NCBI GenBank assembly: GCA_001632425.1
Contig: KV425578.1
Span: forward strand, 376,278-394,846
Reading direction: 5' to 3'
DNA from: Neolentinus lepideus HHB14362 ss-1
Lineage: Eukaryota > Basidiomycota > Agaricomycetes > Gloeophyllales > Gloeophyllaceae
DNA: 18,569 nt
This document shows positions 10,157 to 18,569 of this stretch, piece after piece (position 1 is the first letter of the stretch; the number at the start of each line of letters is the position of its first letter). The notes beneath the pieces were generated by a model. The model was not told the origin of the DNA. It saw only the letters and a list, made by a program, of their open reading frames with translations, and searched no databases. The translations under genes were made by a program, and so were the position numbers.

Positions 10157-10905
10157 TGACCACCTCTATCCGCGATCTCAGAAAGTCTTGCCAGTCGTCT
10201 GTGGCCTGACTCTCTTGTCTTTGTCGAGAGAGCACACCCAATGCCCATCTCATACACCATTCAGCATGGAGATAACATTGAGCGCTGTGAAGTACACACC
10301 TCTGCCCCCAGAATTGACCAGAGGATAATGATTGTGATAGTTCCTCGAGATGCCGGCCTTAGCCCAATGGTACGTGAAGTTTCTCTGATATCACTGTGAG
10401 GAGAGAGAAATCACATATCTTCAGAGAGTCAATCTCATGCTCCATACACTTGGAAACACTGGCGGTGTGCTGGCTCCAGAGCCGAATACGCCCACTGTAG
10501 TCAGAGTTTGGCATGACTCGCTCAGCGACGAGTTCCCTGAGGAGATCAGTGCACTTTTTCGGGACAACTCCTGCATCGACAACATGTCAGTGACGGAACC
10601 AGAAGACACATACACTGAGCATCAAGTATGGAATATGCTGACTGACTTACGGAGAACTGGCAAGATGCCACCTCAATTCATATGTTGACTTTCTATCTGT
10701 CTTGCACCTCAGATCGTCCTGACCTTCCCCTTCCCTCGGTTGCAAGCCAACACCGAAAGCTCCCAAGATCAAAGATCACAAGCCTACATCAAAAGGACCC
10801 AAGATTGAAGATCATCCTGCAGGTGTACGGAGGGGAGACAAGCGGCCCCACCCCACTGATGAGGGCGAGAAACCCAAGGTGCCAGCCAAGCGTCATTCAG
10901 GCTGA
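10157..10905 (+). CDS. Small spliced gene inside the element, product not recognised, start unresolved
   Basis: Two exons are well supported: an open frame from about 10157 to 10369, ending RDAGLSPM, and 10425-10687, beginning RVNLMLHTLGNTGG. They are joined across a 55-bp GTACGT..CAG intron. Read through, they encode about 155 residues with ordinary composition: WPDSLVFVERAHPMPISYTI, then RIMIVIVPRDAG, then VVRVWHDSLSDEFPEEISAL and WNMLTDLRRTGKMPP. Without another intron the frame stops at 10686-10688. In a different frame, 10744-10905 reads as a very basic, proline- and lysine-rich tail (KPTPKAPKIKDHKPTSKGPK, ending KRHSG and stop TGA 10903-10905), typical of a nuclear or DNA-binding tail. 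An intron 10684-10759 would join it in frame, but its donor is weak. The 5' end is not resolved: frame 1 upstream is open from 9955 and would join only by a 1-base shift near 10201. No domain is recognised. Adjacent to the transposase 3' end (tail to tail). Confidence 0.55.
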
Positions 10906-11589
10906 GAGGAGATTCGGACACAGTACCTCAATACCAATCTATGTATCACAAAAATGTGAATACACGCTATTCATTGAACTGAGAGAACTGTAACGAGGGC
11001 GGTGTATCTAATTGAAATGAGCCGTAATGGATCACTTGTGTGGTGGATGGCTCCTGTGAATGATGAAGATTAAAGCTTGCATCCTCCTCGCCAATGGTGA
11101 TGCTTTGCAGACGATTTGGCTGTGTGATTCTGCGGGCCTGTGCTGAGCGTACGGCAGTACGAGAGCCCACCTCATTGACTGCACAGCTTGAATGAGTCGG
11201 CTTCCATTGGCGTCCCGCCTTGCCATTTGGCTGAACTTGGTGACAAAGTTTGGCTGCCTCAAGTTCCTGAATGGCCGCTGCGTGAATGATAGTATCACGG
11301 TCAAGGCGTGGGATAGGAATGCGAAAGGGATCAATCTTGCTGGCATCGCGCATTTGAGCCGTGTTAAGAACACAGTCGCACACATTGAGGTGCTGCACTG
11401 CATTGGCTTGCTGAGTTGTCAACTCGCGTTCTTGATAGACCGGCTGAGAGCGTGTCACTCTGCAGTGATTTTTCATGCAGTTGTGTTGTACGTTAACAGT
11501 ACAGCAGACCACCTACAAACAGTTAGATATGGTATCTCATATAACAGTGTGGATCTCACCGATGCCTCAGACAACACGTATTCATCCAA

Positions 11590-11942
11590 AACAGACACAC
11601 AAGGCATGTCATACTCAACAGATAGATCACCGACAATGGCATGTTTGATCAGAATCAAGTCGGCTTTACCGTTCCTCTCGGCGAGAGAACCAGTTATTTG
11701 GAGAATCTCCATGACTAAACCAACACGTGAATATGTAACACGAGGTTCAGTGAGATGTGTCTCGAGCCAGACCACCCAGTCTCCTGGTTTGCAGTGGTCA
11801 CCATTCACCAGAGCTAAACATTCGGGTGTACGGAAAGTGTGCGTGGTATTAAATGGTGGAATCGCTATATAGCGATGGCTCTTGGTCTCGTACCATGCTT
11901 TGATTTTCCCTAGGCTATAGCAGTCTCCTGTCGGTTCACCAT
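11590..11942 (-). other. Possible BAH-like module in the transposase C-terminal part
   Basis: This exon (11942-11560) encodes a segment with the order expected of a BAH-type reader or adaptor module: IKAWYETKSHRYIAIPPF, then HCKPGDWVVWLETH, then YSRVGLVMEILQITG. The elements GDxVxx followed by RVGxVMEI resemble the start of BAH domains (GDxVxV...ARIxxI). This is a by-eye resemblance to a short, variable domain, and other beta-barrel folds are possible. The exon is open and undamaged. Confidence 0.35.
11861..11876. repeat. Perfect 16-bp palindrome within the transposase coding sequence
   Basis: atcgctatatagcgat is its own reverse complement. It lies inside an exon (encoding SHRYIAIP), so it may be coincidental; a related short hairpin (gcgctat..atagcgc) occurs at 17839-17869. 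Confidence 0.9.
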
Positions 11943-14900
11943 CTCAGCAATGATCTATAGCATGTATGGCGAAGGAGAGTTGGATTTACCTGCGGTCTGA
12001 GTGTGGCTGTCCGTTTCATCAGGAGCTGGGAATCCTAATAGTTGCTTGGCAAACTGGTAGTCTTCAAGAAGCTCCCGAGGGGTAGCACCAATACCACGCC
12101 AGTGAGCAATCCGTCGACTCTTCATCATGCGAATCCAAGGCGATCCATAAACATCACCTACACTCTGGCGTACATTTACAACTTCTAGCATAGTGGGATT
12201 TTCTCGAGGAAAGAAGCTGCCACAGAGTAAATGTCAGACACAATTGCTACCAGCCATTGATTGAGCAATGTCACGAGAGGGGGCATGACGGTTGCTGAGT
12301 ACACTATGTGATCAGATTATCGCGTTGTATGACTCGAAACCTTCAGTCGCAAATAGCATTGCTGGACCAAAGCGGCGGATATGCTCAGGGAGGTGCAGAA
12401 TAATATGAAATTTGGGTTTGTTGAACCAGCACGGAGTTAATCGACACGTGCAGTCCAAGAAATAGTCAATAGATCTCTGGAGCTGATGCTAGGGTTACCA
12501 ATGAGAACACGCCTGGTGATAGAAATCAAAAACTGTACCAGATAAGCGTCTATATCCTCAATCTCCGGCTTCCACACTAGCGGGACAAGGATCCCAAGAG
12601 CTTGCCAAACCGCTAATGCATCTGATGAGAGGAGATCATGTAAGACAAAAGGCGCTGCCTGTGCGATTGCATGAAAATCCCGCCCAGTGAGTGAACCGGA
12701 ATATGTGACCAGGGTCAAGCCCGCAAGCTTTGAGATTCCAAGTCCGGAGACATTGAATGAGTTCAGTCGGGCAATGAGAACTGCCTTCTGAGGATCCTTG
12801 AGACGTGAGATGGCATCACGCCACAGATACTTAACAAACCCGAGTAGGATTACATGCAGAATCTCTACAGGTGTGTCTGAATGTGGGTTAAAATCTAATA
12901 ACTCCCGGTGAATTTGACTGAATGCACAAGCGTCAACAACTGACCTTTTATTCGCCACACAGGGCTTGTAGTATCATCTGGGAAAGCAGCAGATGCGATA
13001 CCCATCGCCACTTCTTTCTGCACCCGTGATGTGCCCCGTTTTGTAGAGATGCGAAATAGTTTGTCTGCGAAAAAGCCCTGAAAAGTGTCCTTGATACCAG
13101 TATTCGTTCGCTGCTGTTTAAAAGAAGTCTGGCCACCGATTTCCTGTGCCGAGTCAAATTGCGATGCAAGGATGCACTGTGTTTCACTCTTGGTGCATAG
13201 GTGCCCTTTCTGTGATCATAATCAGGCTCCCAGTAGCAGAGCGGTGCTAAAGATCACAAACTCACTTCCATGAAGCACTTGACACGTTTAATCATATGCG
13301 CGAGTGTCTCTGGAGCCTTCCTGCGCATCCGAGTATTATCAGACAGCGTCGATTCCATGGATGAAGCATCACTCTCCCGGTCATCAGTGAGGTCACCTGA
13401 GAGTTCGGCCTGTTGACTGTGAATCTCGGGTGCACGCGGTTCTTGATTTTCATCACCGGCATTGTTTTTGACCCAACATGCCCTACAAAACAATTTCCCC
13501 ATCAAGCCGATGTGACAGGCAATCTCGGATTGCATGGGATTATCCCCCAACATTGCAAGTACAGATGGCAGGACAAGAACATTTCTCTGTATGTTGAGTC
13601 CCAAGCCCACACCCCGTCAGTCTGACATTGCCTAGAAGGGAAGATGAGCTACATAATGACAGATTCACATTTCTGACAACCTACTTCAACTGTTCCACAA
13701 TGCCGTCGAGCATTTCAAGAGGCGGTGCAATGTTTGACGTTGATAGAAAGTGGACATTGAATTCTCGGTGGACCAATCGGCATGGCAGCCCTGCCACCGT
13801 AAAGAGGAAAGAGTTATGCTTATTCCATTTTTTAGAAACATTCCCTGAGGTGTCATCACAGTATAACCAGATCGGAAATGCCATAACACGATGCCCGTGA
13901 GCCTTGACTCTCCATTTATTGCCCTCAATGGGATTCGTCTTCGTCCAAGCCTCGACGGGGCCCACGTCCATTTTCTGAGCTCCTAACCCAAGTTATGCAT
14001 CAAAATATGATCTATCTGACCAGATGCACAATCCAACTCACCACAGATGACACGGGGGTCGGGTAGAGCATGATAGCTATGGCTGTGGGTTAATTGTGGG
14101 AAGGATAGCAATAGCTGGTCGCTATGGATCTCGCAGACGAGTTGCTCATGGACAATCCATCCGCGCAAAGTCGCGCTCATTGAGTAGGCCCATGCGAATG
14201 TACTACCGCCTCGCGTAAACCAACAGACAGGCATGCAGACACGCCTGTCTTTCAATAAAGCTGGTTCGTATACAAAGAAGTCCTGTGTATTCACACAGAT
14301 CATTTGGGTCAATAATTCAGGGTCCAGTTCTTCGAGCCATCGCTTGGCCTGCCAGGCCTCAGAGAGTCGCGCTCTGGAATCCTCAGGAAGAAATCTGAGG
14401 TGCTGCCGTACCAAGGGATTTGCGAGTTCCTGAAACTGTTGTGAGATAAAGTGAATCTGCATGAAGACAACCACTTACCTGGGCGACAAGCCATGCAAAA
14501 TCATTGACATAGTAGACATGCCCCAACGCACCCGAATATTGTATGCTGTCAACCCCACACAGTTGCTGAAGCGCACGTTCGACATCCTTCATGGTGCGCT
14601 GAGAGGGGATATAATGTAAACCAAGGATGCGCATAGCCCAATGAATAGCAGTGTTCTGCCGCTCTGAGAAAGCACAGTGCGGCAGGTGTCGGAGAATGTC
14701 GAGGACGCACGACTGTGCAGATCATCAACATATTGCAATACTCGCAGAGTCAGCTGACATACCTCTTTATCGGGCCATGGGTATCAGGGACCATTCACGT
14801 CAGTCTCCCTGAGGTGTCGATTATGAGTCAGTGGGCCAGAGTCTGTGACAGGTAGGTAAGCACTGGATGCTAAATTATGGAAGGTGTACTAACCAGGGGA

Positions 14901-15550
14901 AAGTGAGTCTGTGTCGATGTCGGAGTCTGGACAATCTTCATGTCCCACTTCTTCATCATCTGAGTCCTGACTGACTGCTCCTTCTTTGAGAAGGTACTGC
15001 TTCAGACTGGTGGCAAGGTGTGACAGGTCATCAGCCTCACGAGAGGCATCATGGTGGGCATTAAAGTCGGGGTCCCATTCAAATGCAAGGCCATTGTATT
15101 CGTGGGGATGCTCAGCGATGTCGTCCAAGAGGGTGACAACTGTCGCGTGAACTGGGGCGCTGGGAGGAGGGTGACATGGCCCTGTAGGCTCTGGATGGGC
15201 GTCTTGGCCAGAAGTTGATGGGCTCGGTGTGTTCCGTTGTGTTGACTCATAAAGGCGAAGTCAACGCCGGTGAGACCGAGTTTTCTCATGTTGCGCAATG
15301 TAGCATAGCGCGACAATGTCATCATCAACTAAACATCAATAACTATGTGTACCCATCGGCTCCCAACCTGCGAACATTCAGTGATTGCTCGAGAAGGTAA
15401 AACATGCCATGCAACTGATGTTCAGGATACTGTGAAGGGAATTTCCTGGTGCTGGCATGGAACCTCATGTCAGAGAAGTTGTGCTTTGCATACACTTCAA
15501 GGAAGTAGAGTTAGCCATTAAATATTAAGAAGACTTTGAATTGTCCTTAC

Positions 15551-15901
15551 TCGGTGCACCTCCCACTAGATGTGTGCGGAAGTGCAATGTGGACAGGTTT
15601 CCAAGGCCTATTTCTTCCACTGTCTCATGGTCTTCGAGAGCACTCATTCGGAGTGCTGGATAGTGAATCGCATGTCGAAGACATTGGAGGTCGGGGATTA
15701 GATGGCGGACGCGCAATATTTGCTTGATATCTGCAAGCGTGTCGCTGGGTGAAAGCACTGGATCCAAGGTAAATGATTAGTGAAGGTAAATACACCAAAA
15801 GATTTATCACATTACCGAGATGGATGTCCTTGCAAGCAACTCCTTGCACAAATACATTGATTCGGGGGCCGTGAGAGGGAATTTTAGGGTTCCGAGTACA
15901 C
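15551..15901 (-). other. Ubiquitin-like domain (two exons) of the transposase-like protein
   Basis: Exons 15901-15816 and 15757-15551 joined across a 58-bp intron (GTAATG..CCAG, branch CACTAATC) encode a beta-grasp domain, about residues 91-172. It follows ubiquitin segment by segment: INVFVQGVACKDIHLVLSPS matches the first beta hairpin with the same turn; DTLADIKQILRVR matches the main helix; LIPDLQCLRHAI matches the stretch after it, including the conserved IP-D-Q-L spacing; LSTLHFRTHLVGG matches the last strand and the diglycine end. The GG is followed by APMYAKHNF, not by a stop, so it is an internal or N-terminal module. Whether it is ever cleaved or conjugated is unknown. Confidence 0.85.
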
Positions 15902-16220
15902 CTGGGTGGAAATCTTATGTGGAAATCGGGCTTGATGTCTGAGTGTGCAAATTCATGAATAGAACAATGTGTTGCGAGATAGTTGCTTACATTTTACGAT
16001 GGTTCTCAAAGCTGAGAAATCCGCGATGCCGACAGCAGCGAGAACCAAGGCGGGAAGAGGAGGACATGGAAAGGTGGAAATGCGGGTCAGCAGGATGATG
16101 ATTCCAGGGAGGGCCGCAATGAGAGCACATGCGAAGTGAAAAATGGTGTTGAACATCTGCTTCTGTCAAGTCCAGCATCTGGTTGTCATGGCCCATAGCG
16201 CCTGTCGTCAAAGACACCAT

Positions 16221-16440
16221 CGCTGTTTGACTCGGATGTAGTTTGTTGATACGGACATCGTGTCAGCTCATCCAGAATATTGCCTAGTGTATTTGATGAG
16301 GCTGACAGCTGGAGACGCGGGTGTTGGCAGATGAAACGCGTCCTGCCAAAGGCAAACACAACCACGTGACCGAATTGGCGGCAGTATTTCTGACAGTGCC
16401 GAGTTTGTCATATGCAAAACTTGTGCGCACACTTAAGAAT
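16221..16440. promoter_or_regulatory. Region upstream of the transposase gene
   Basis: This lies between the first transposase exon and the 60-bp tandem repeats, and should contain the transposase promoter (reading left). No specific promoter motif is certain. An ATG at 16196 could also serve as the transposase start in place of 16220; both are in the same frame. Confidence 0.35.
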
Positions 16441-16590
16441 ATTGTATAATGGGTCATCATAAGAATTGCACGTAAATTTCGTTGTAAATCAACAAAAAAA
16501 CTGTTAAACCGGGTCATCATCTGAATTGTGCAGAAATTTTGGTGTAAAGTGACAAAAGCCCTCGTAAAAAATGGTTATCAGTTTGCTACA
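16441..16590 (+). repeat. Tandem 60-bp repeat, two clear copies and one decayed
   Basis: 16441-16500 and 16501-16560 align without gaps: gggtcatcat at 16451 and 16511, gaattg at 16463 and 16523, aaattt at 16474 and 16535, tgtaaa at 16483 and 16543, acaaaa at 16491 and 16552. A decayed third copy continues at about 16561-16600. AT-rich and without coding potential. CACTA-type elements carry short repeats near their ends that the element proteins bind; these are candidates by position. Confidence 0.75.
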
Positions 16591-16599
16591 CCAAATTCT

Positions 16600-17900
16600 G
16601 CCAAATTCTGGTCTGGCCGTGTACTGAGGCTTCTTGCCTGAACCTAGCACAAAACCACTCGGGGCTGCTAGGGTCGCTGACGAATGCTCGCGGACACTCA
16701 GGTCACAGGTACTTCTCTGGCGAAGCGGGGACAATGTCCGCTCGCGTAATAGACTAGACTAGGCTTGGATTAGCTTTACTGGTTAGGGAACGACTCACCA
16801 TGGATGAGTCAATAGATCAATTAGATGAGCTGCCTCAGAGCACAAAGACACTCAGAGAGTAAAAACATCTTTTTAGAGGTAAGCACTGAGTTGTACAGAA
16901 TGAGACTAGAGGGAGAGAACCCGCTACGAGCTAACGGGGGTACGAACTTGTCCTCTCACCTGTCTTCCTATCGCCTTTATCCTGTCCCCTTCGACAAGAC
17001 TCCTTCACACCGCAAACCATCCCTAAGACTTCACCTGTCGCATCCATACTCTTGACCCCGAACGTGTAAGCGCATCCTCCCACCAATGACTCCTACACCC
17101 ATCTGGTCCTGTCGTCAGTTAGGTGCACCCATGTCCACAATGCTCCTGAGGTGTCAAGGAAAGCTATGAGCCTCATGGCATATCCTCTGCGGTCTTAGCC
17201 TCAACCATCCTTTCACATCCAGTAATGCATGCTACTGAACCATTCATAGTAGTGGTGGACCTTCAGCTACCCTTTTTGCGAATGCTTCCCTGGCCTGTCA
17301 TTCCTGAAGGATAGGCCTCTACTATGTCCATCGAAGGATCAGTGGTCTCCCATGTGCCTTTGCGATGCCTGCTGCAGCATGGGTAGTGAACTGCCTTGAT
17401 GGTGTCCAGTGTGTTACTACCCATCGGCCCTACTGAGTCCGATGATCTGAGACCATCTTGGTTGTCAGTATAAGATACGCGTCGACATCTGCTCTCCATA
17501 CGCGTTGAGCGGATACGTTCCACGTGACCTTGTCCACGAGTCATCTGCAGATAGGCCTGATGCGCGATACCGTCCGGCACACCTAACTGTCCATATACCC
17601 ATGGACGCCTCATATCTGTCGCGGACGAGGGTAGTGTTAGGTCGTCGAAATGCCGTTTTCTCCAGGCAGGATTGTCTGGTGCGTATCACCGTGAGCAGTG
17701 ATTTTTATTGATATTCATCAAGGGCCATAAAAGTAGCTCACCGACCACATCCAGCAATCATGGATCCTGCTGGGATGAAGTGACCATTGATACACCCTAT
17801 GTGTCTCTAGGCTCAGAAAACGCATTTTCAGCACTTTTGCGCTATTTCTCACGCTATGTGCGATAGCGCTAGGACTCCCGGTCTGGTGGCACAAGCAATA
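16600..17900. other. Long stretch without a recognised gene
   Basis: I see no recognisable domain on either strand. The longest open frame (17263-17613, minus, about 116 codons) has a charged, low-information composition and no splice context. caaattctgc is directly repeated at about 16600-16613. A short inverted repeat, gcgctat at 17839-17845 and atagcgc at 17863-17869, lies near the right side. Confidence 0.45.
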
Positions 17901-17909
17901 TTCAAGTTT

Positions 17910-18164
17910 TTATTGATTTTTCCAGCTATTTCCTGCACTCCTCAACACTTCAATCTTGTTCAGCAGGCGCTCCACTGCATTATGTAAGCAAGCGCACCCA
18001 TCTCGACAATAGCAGCGGTGCTGTGGTATCCTTCCAACAAGTGGCATAGTGCGGCAGTGTTGCACTGCTTCAGCTGCGGCCGGCAGTGTGGTCTCTATCA
18101 AGCTCAAGTCATTCCGAGGCTGTGCGTGCATTGCGGGCACCTGTGCAGCCTCCACCTGGAGCAA
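17910..18164 (-). CDS. Possible last exon of an unknown gene
   Basis: An 84-codon minus-strand frame with ordinary protein composition: it includes RNDLSLIETTLPAAAEAVQH, a cysteine cluster HRCYCRDGCACLHNAVERL and a short helical tail NKIEVLRSAG. The cluster (C-x-C-x3-C-x-C) could bind metal, but no family is recognised. Its upstream exons would have to lie in the 18200-18400 region, where I cannot build them. It may be a chance frame. Confidence 0.25.
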   Translation of the reverse strand: MLQVEAAQVPAMHAQPRNDLSLIETTLPAAAEAVQHCRTMPLVGRIPQHRCYCRDGCACLHNAVERLLNKIEVLRSAGNSWKNQ

Positions 18165-18215
18165 TAGTGCTTTTTGATGCGATGCTGTGCACTTCCCATG
18201 CTTCTTTTGGTATGT

Positions 18216-18311
18216 GGTGACAGGCTACAACACACAACAACCACCAAAAACACCTAGAAAATGCGGAGGGAACTCTGTCTAATAGTGTCAGTAGTCGAAG
18301 GGCAGAAGGGT
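18216..18311 (+). repeat. 96-bp direct repeat, copy 1
   Basis: This begins ggtgacaggctacaacacac and ends gtcgaagggcagaagggt. Copy 2 starts 257 bp to the right. The two differ at only about six positions, including one inserted base. Confidence 0.93.
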
Positions 18312-18472
18312 AAAGCTCGGGGGAGGTGAGGAAGGCAAAACAGAACACTAAATGGCACCGTATATCTCTTTGTGAGTAGACCCGGACACTCTGCAACACT
18401 CCTAACTCTCTAACTCCCTTGCTGTACGTGTCTCAGCACCGACTCAGCGCTTCTCGGGGGGTTCTCGGAGCC

Positions 18473-18569
18473 GGTGACAGGCTACAACACACAACAACCA
18501 CCAAAAACACCTAGAAGAACGCGGAGGGAACTCCGTCTAATAGTGTCGGCAGTCGAAGGGCAGAAGGGT
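18473..18569 (+). repeat. 97-bp direct repeat, copy 2, reaching the window edge
   Basis: This is nearly identical to 18216-18311 and still matching at the last base of the window, so the repeat probably continues outside. Substitutions such as tgcgg/cgcgg, ctctg/ctccg and tcagt/tcggc are mostly T/C and A/G transitions. The intervening 161 bp are not repeated in the window. A satellite with a 257-bp period is possible. Confidence 0.93.

Larger units (their letters stand above)
10967..16220 (-). pseudogene. CACTA/Tnp2-like DDE transposase with N-terminal ubiquitin-like domain, 3 stops and 1 frameshift
   Basis: Exons on the minus strand: 16220-15991, 15901-15816, 15757-15551, 15494-about 15376, about 15245-14894, 14842-14763, 14712-14479, 14429-14042, 13982-13685, 13631-13266, 13188-12945, 12894-12539, 12476-11990, 11942-11560, 11512-10967; about 1,450 codons. 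Nearly all introns are 47-91 bp GT..AG and phases agree, except the uncertain junction between 15376 and 15245. N-terminal part: possible zinc-binding CRHRGFLSFENHRKMC, then a ubiquitin-like domain, then an acidic linker. Core: YPWPDKE, GHVYYVNDF, FPIWLYCDDTSGN, MLGDNPMQS followed by FCRACW, the block NPHSDTPVEILHVILLGFVK, and KFHIILHLPEHIRRFGPA with FATEGFESYN. Candidate acidic triad: D at 13852-13857, D at 13542-13544, E at 12863-12865. C-terminal part: a possible BAH-like module, VNVQHNCMKNHC, VLNTAQMRDA and a basic tail. Lesions: TGA at 14786-14784 (probably from TGG), a missing base near 13580, TGA at 12314-12312 and TGA at 12236-12234 (probably from CGA). Most likely immobile unless served in trans. 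Confidence 0.82.
7900..16590. mobile_element. Probable three-gene DNA transposon with CACTA/Tnp2-like transposase
   Basis: Three spliced genes lie close together: the transposase-like gene (16220-10967, minus), a companion (9796-7961, minus) and a small gene between them (about 10157-10905, plus). The small gene is tail-to-tail with the transposase (about 60 bp apart) and head-to-head with the companion (a few hundred bp). Tandem 60-bp repeats sit just beyond the transposase 5' end. A truncated P450 lies beyond the other end. The transposase class is inferred from its core motifs. Terminal inverted repeats were not found, so both boundaries are estimates, and that the three genes form one element is inference from their arrangement. 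Confidence 0.55.

Noticed and set aside
11192..11872. 226-codon plus-strand frame, the longest on that strand in the right half
   Set aside because: It lies antisense to two conserved transposase exons (VNVQHNC and GDWVVW segments) and has no motif.
15953..16156. Hydrophobic minus-strand frame resembling a small membrane protein
   Set aside because: It overlaps the first transposase-like exon in another frame; the exon in the overlapping frame splices in phase to the ubiquitin-like exon, so this is more likely a shadow. Not fully excluded.
17263..17613. 116-codon minus-strand frame
   Set aside because: No recognisable domain, no splice partners, and composition without clear coding bias.
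7529..17640. Possible CACTA terminal motifs (cacta at 7529-7533, tagtg near 16285, 17385 and 17633)
   Set aside because: The bases following these motifs do not match as inverted repeats, and such 5-mers occur by chance; no target-site duplication was visible.

Overview
The window looks like basidiomycete (probably Agaricomycete) nuclear DNA. Its genes are broken by many 47-90 bp introns with GT..AG ends and CTGAC/CTAAC-type branch points. The one housekeeping-type gene is very GC-rich. The largest gene belongs to a transposase-like family that I recognise, from memory only, as highly repeated in mushroom genomes. No tRNA, rRNA, CRISPR array or bacterial-type operon was seen. Layout, left half: positions 1-2200 hold diverged, nested repeats. 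A three-exon family-32 glycosyltransferase gene (2678-3997, +) follows, its last exon interrupted by a run of 68 G. Two minisatellites lie at 4002-4135 and 4285-4382. At 5090-6325 the same repeat family as in 1-2200 returns in the opposite orientation, so the glycosyltransferase gene sits between two imperfect inverted arms. Layout, middle: 6829-7335 (-) is the 3' end of a cytochrome P450 gene. Its last three exons splice together cleanly, but everything upstream is gone. Layout, right half: about 7.9-16.6 kb looks like one transposable element with three genes. (a) A long multi-exon gene, 16220-10967 (-), encodes about 1,450 residues: an N-terminal part with a clear ubiquitin-like domain ending in GG, then an RNase-H-fold (DDE) transposase-like core resembling the CACTA/Tnp2 group, then a possible BAH-like module and a basic tail. 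It carries three nonsense codons and one frameshift. (b) A seven-exon gene of about 505 residues, 9796-7961 (-), is fully open once spliced; I do not recognise its product. (c) A small spliced gene on the + strand, about 10157-10905, lies between them, also unrecognised. Tandem 60-bp repeats at 16441-16590, just upstream of the transposase gene, may be subterminal binding sites; I could not find terminal inverted repeats. The last 350 bases hold two copies of a 96-bp direct repeat 257 bp apart. The best candidate for something not well described is the three-gene element, above all the ubiquitin-like domain joined to a DDE transposase and the two companion genes. All exon models are hand-built from splice signals and reading-frame continuity; no alignment or search was run.
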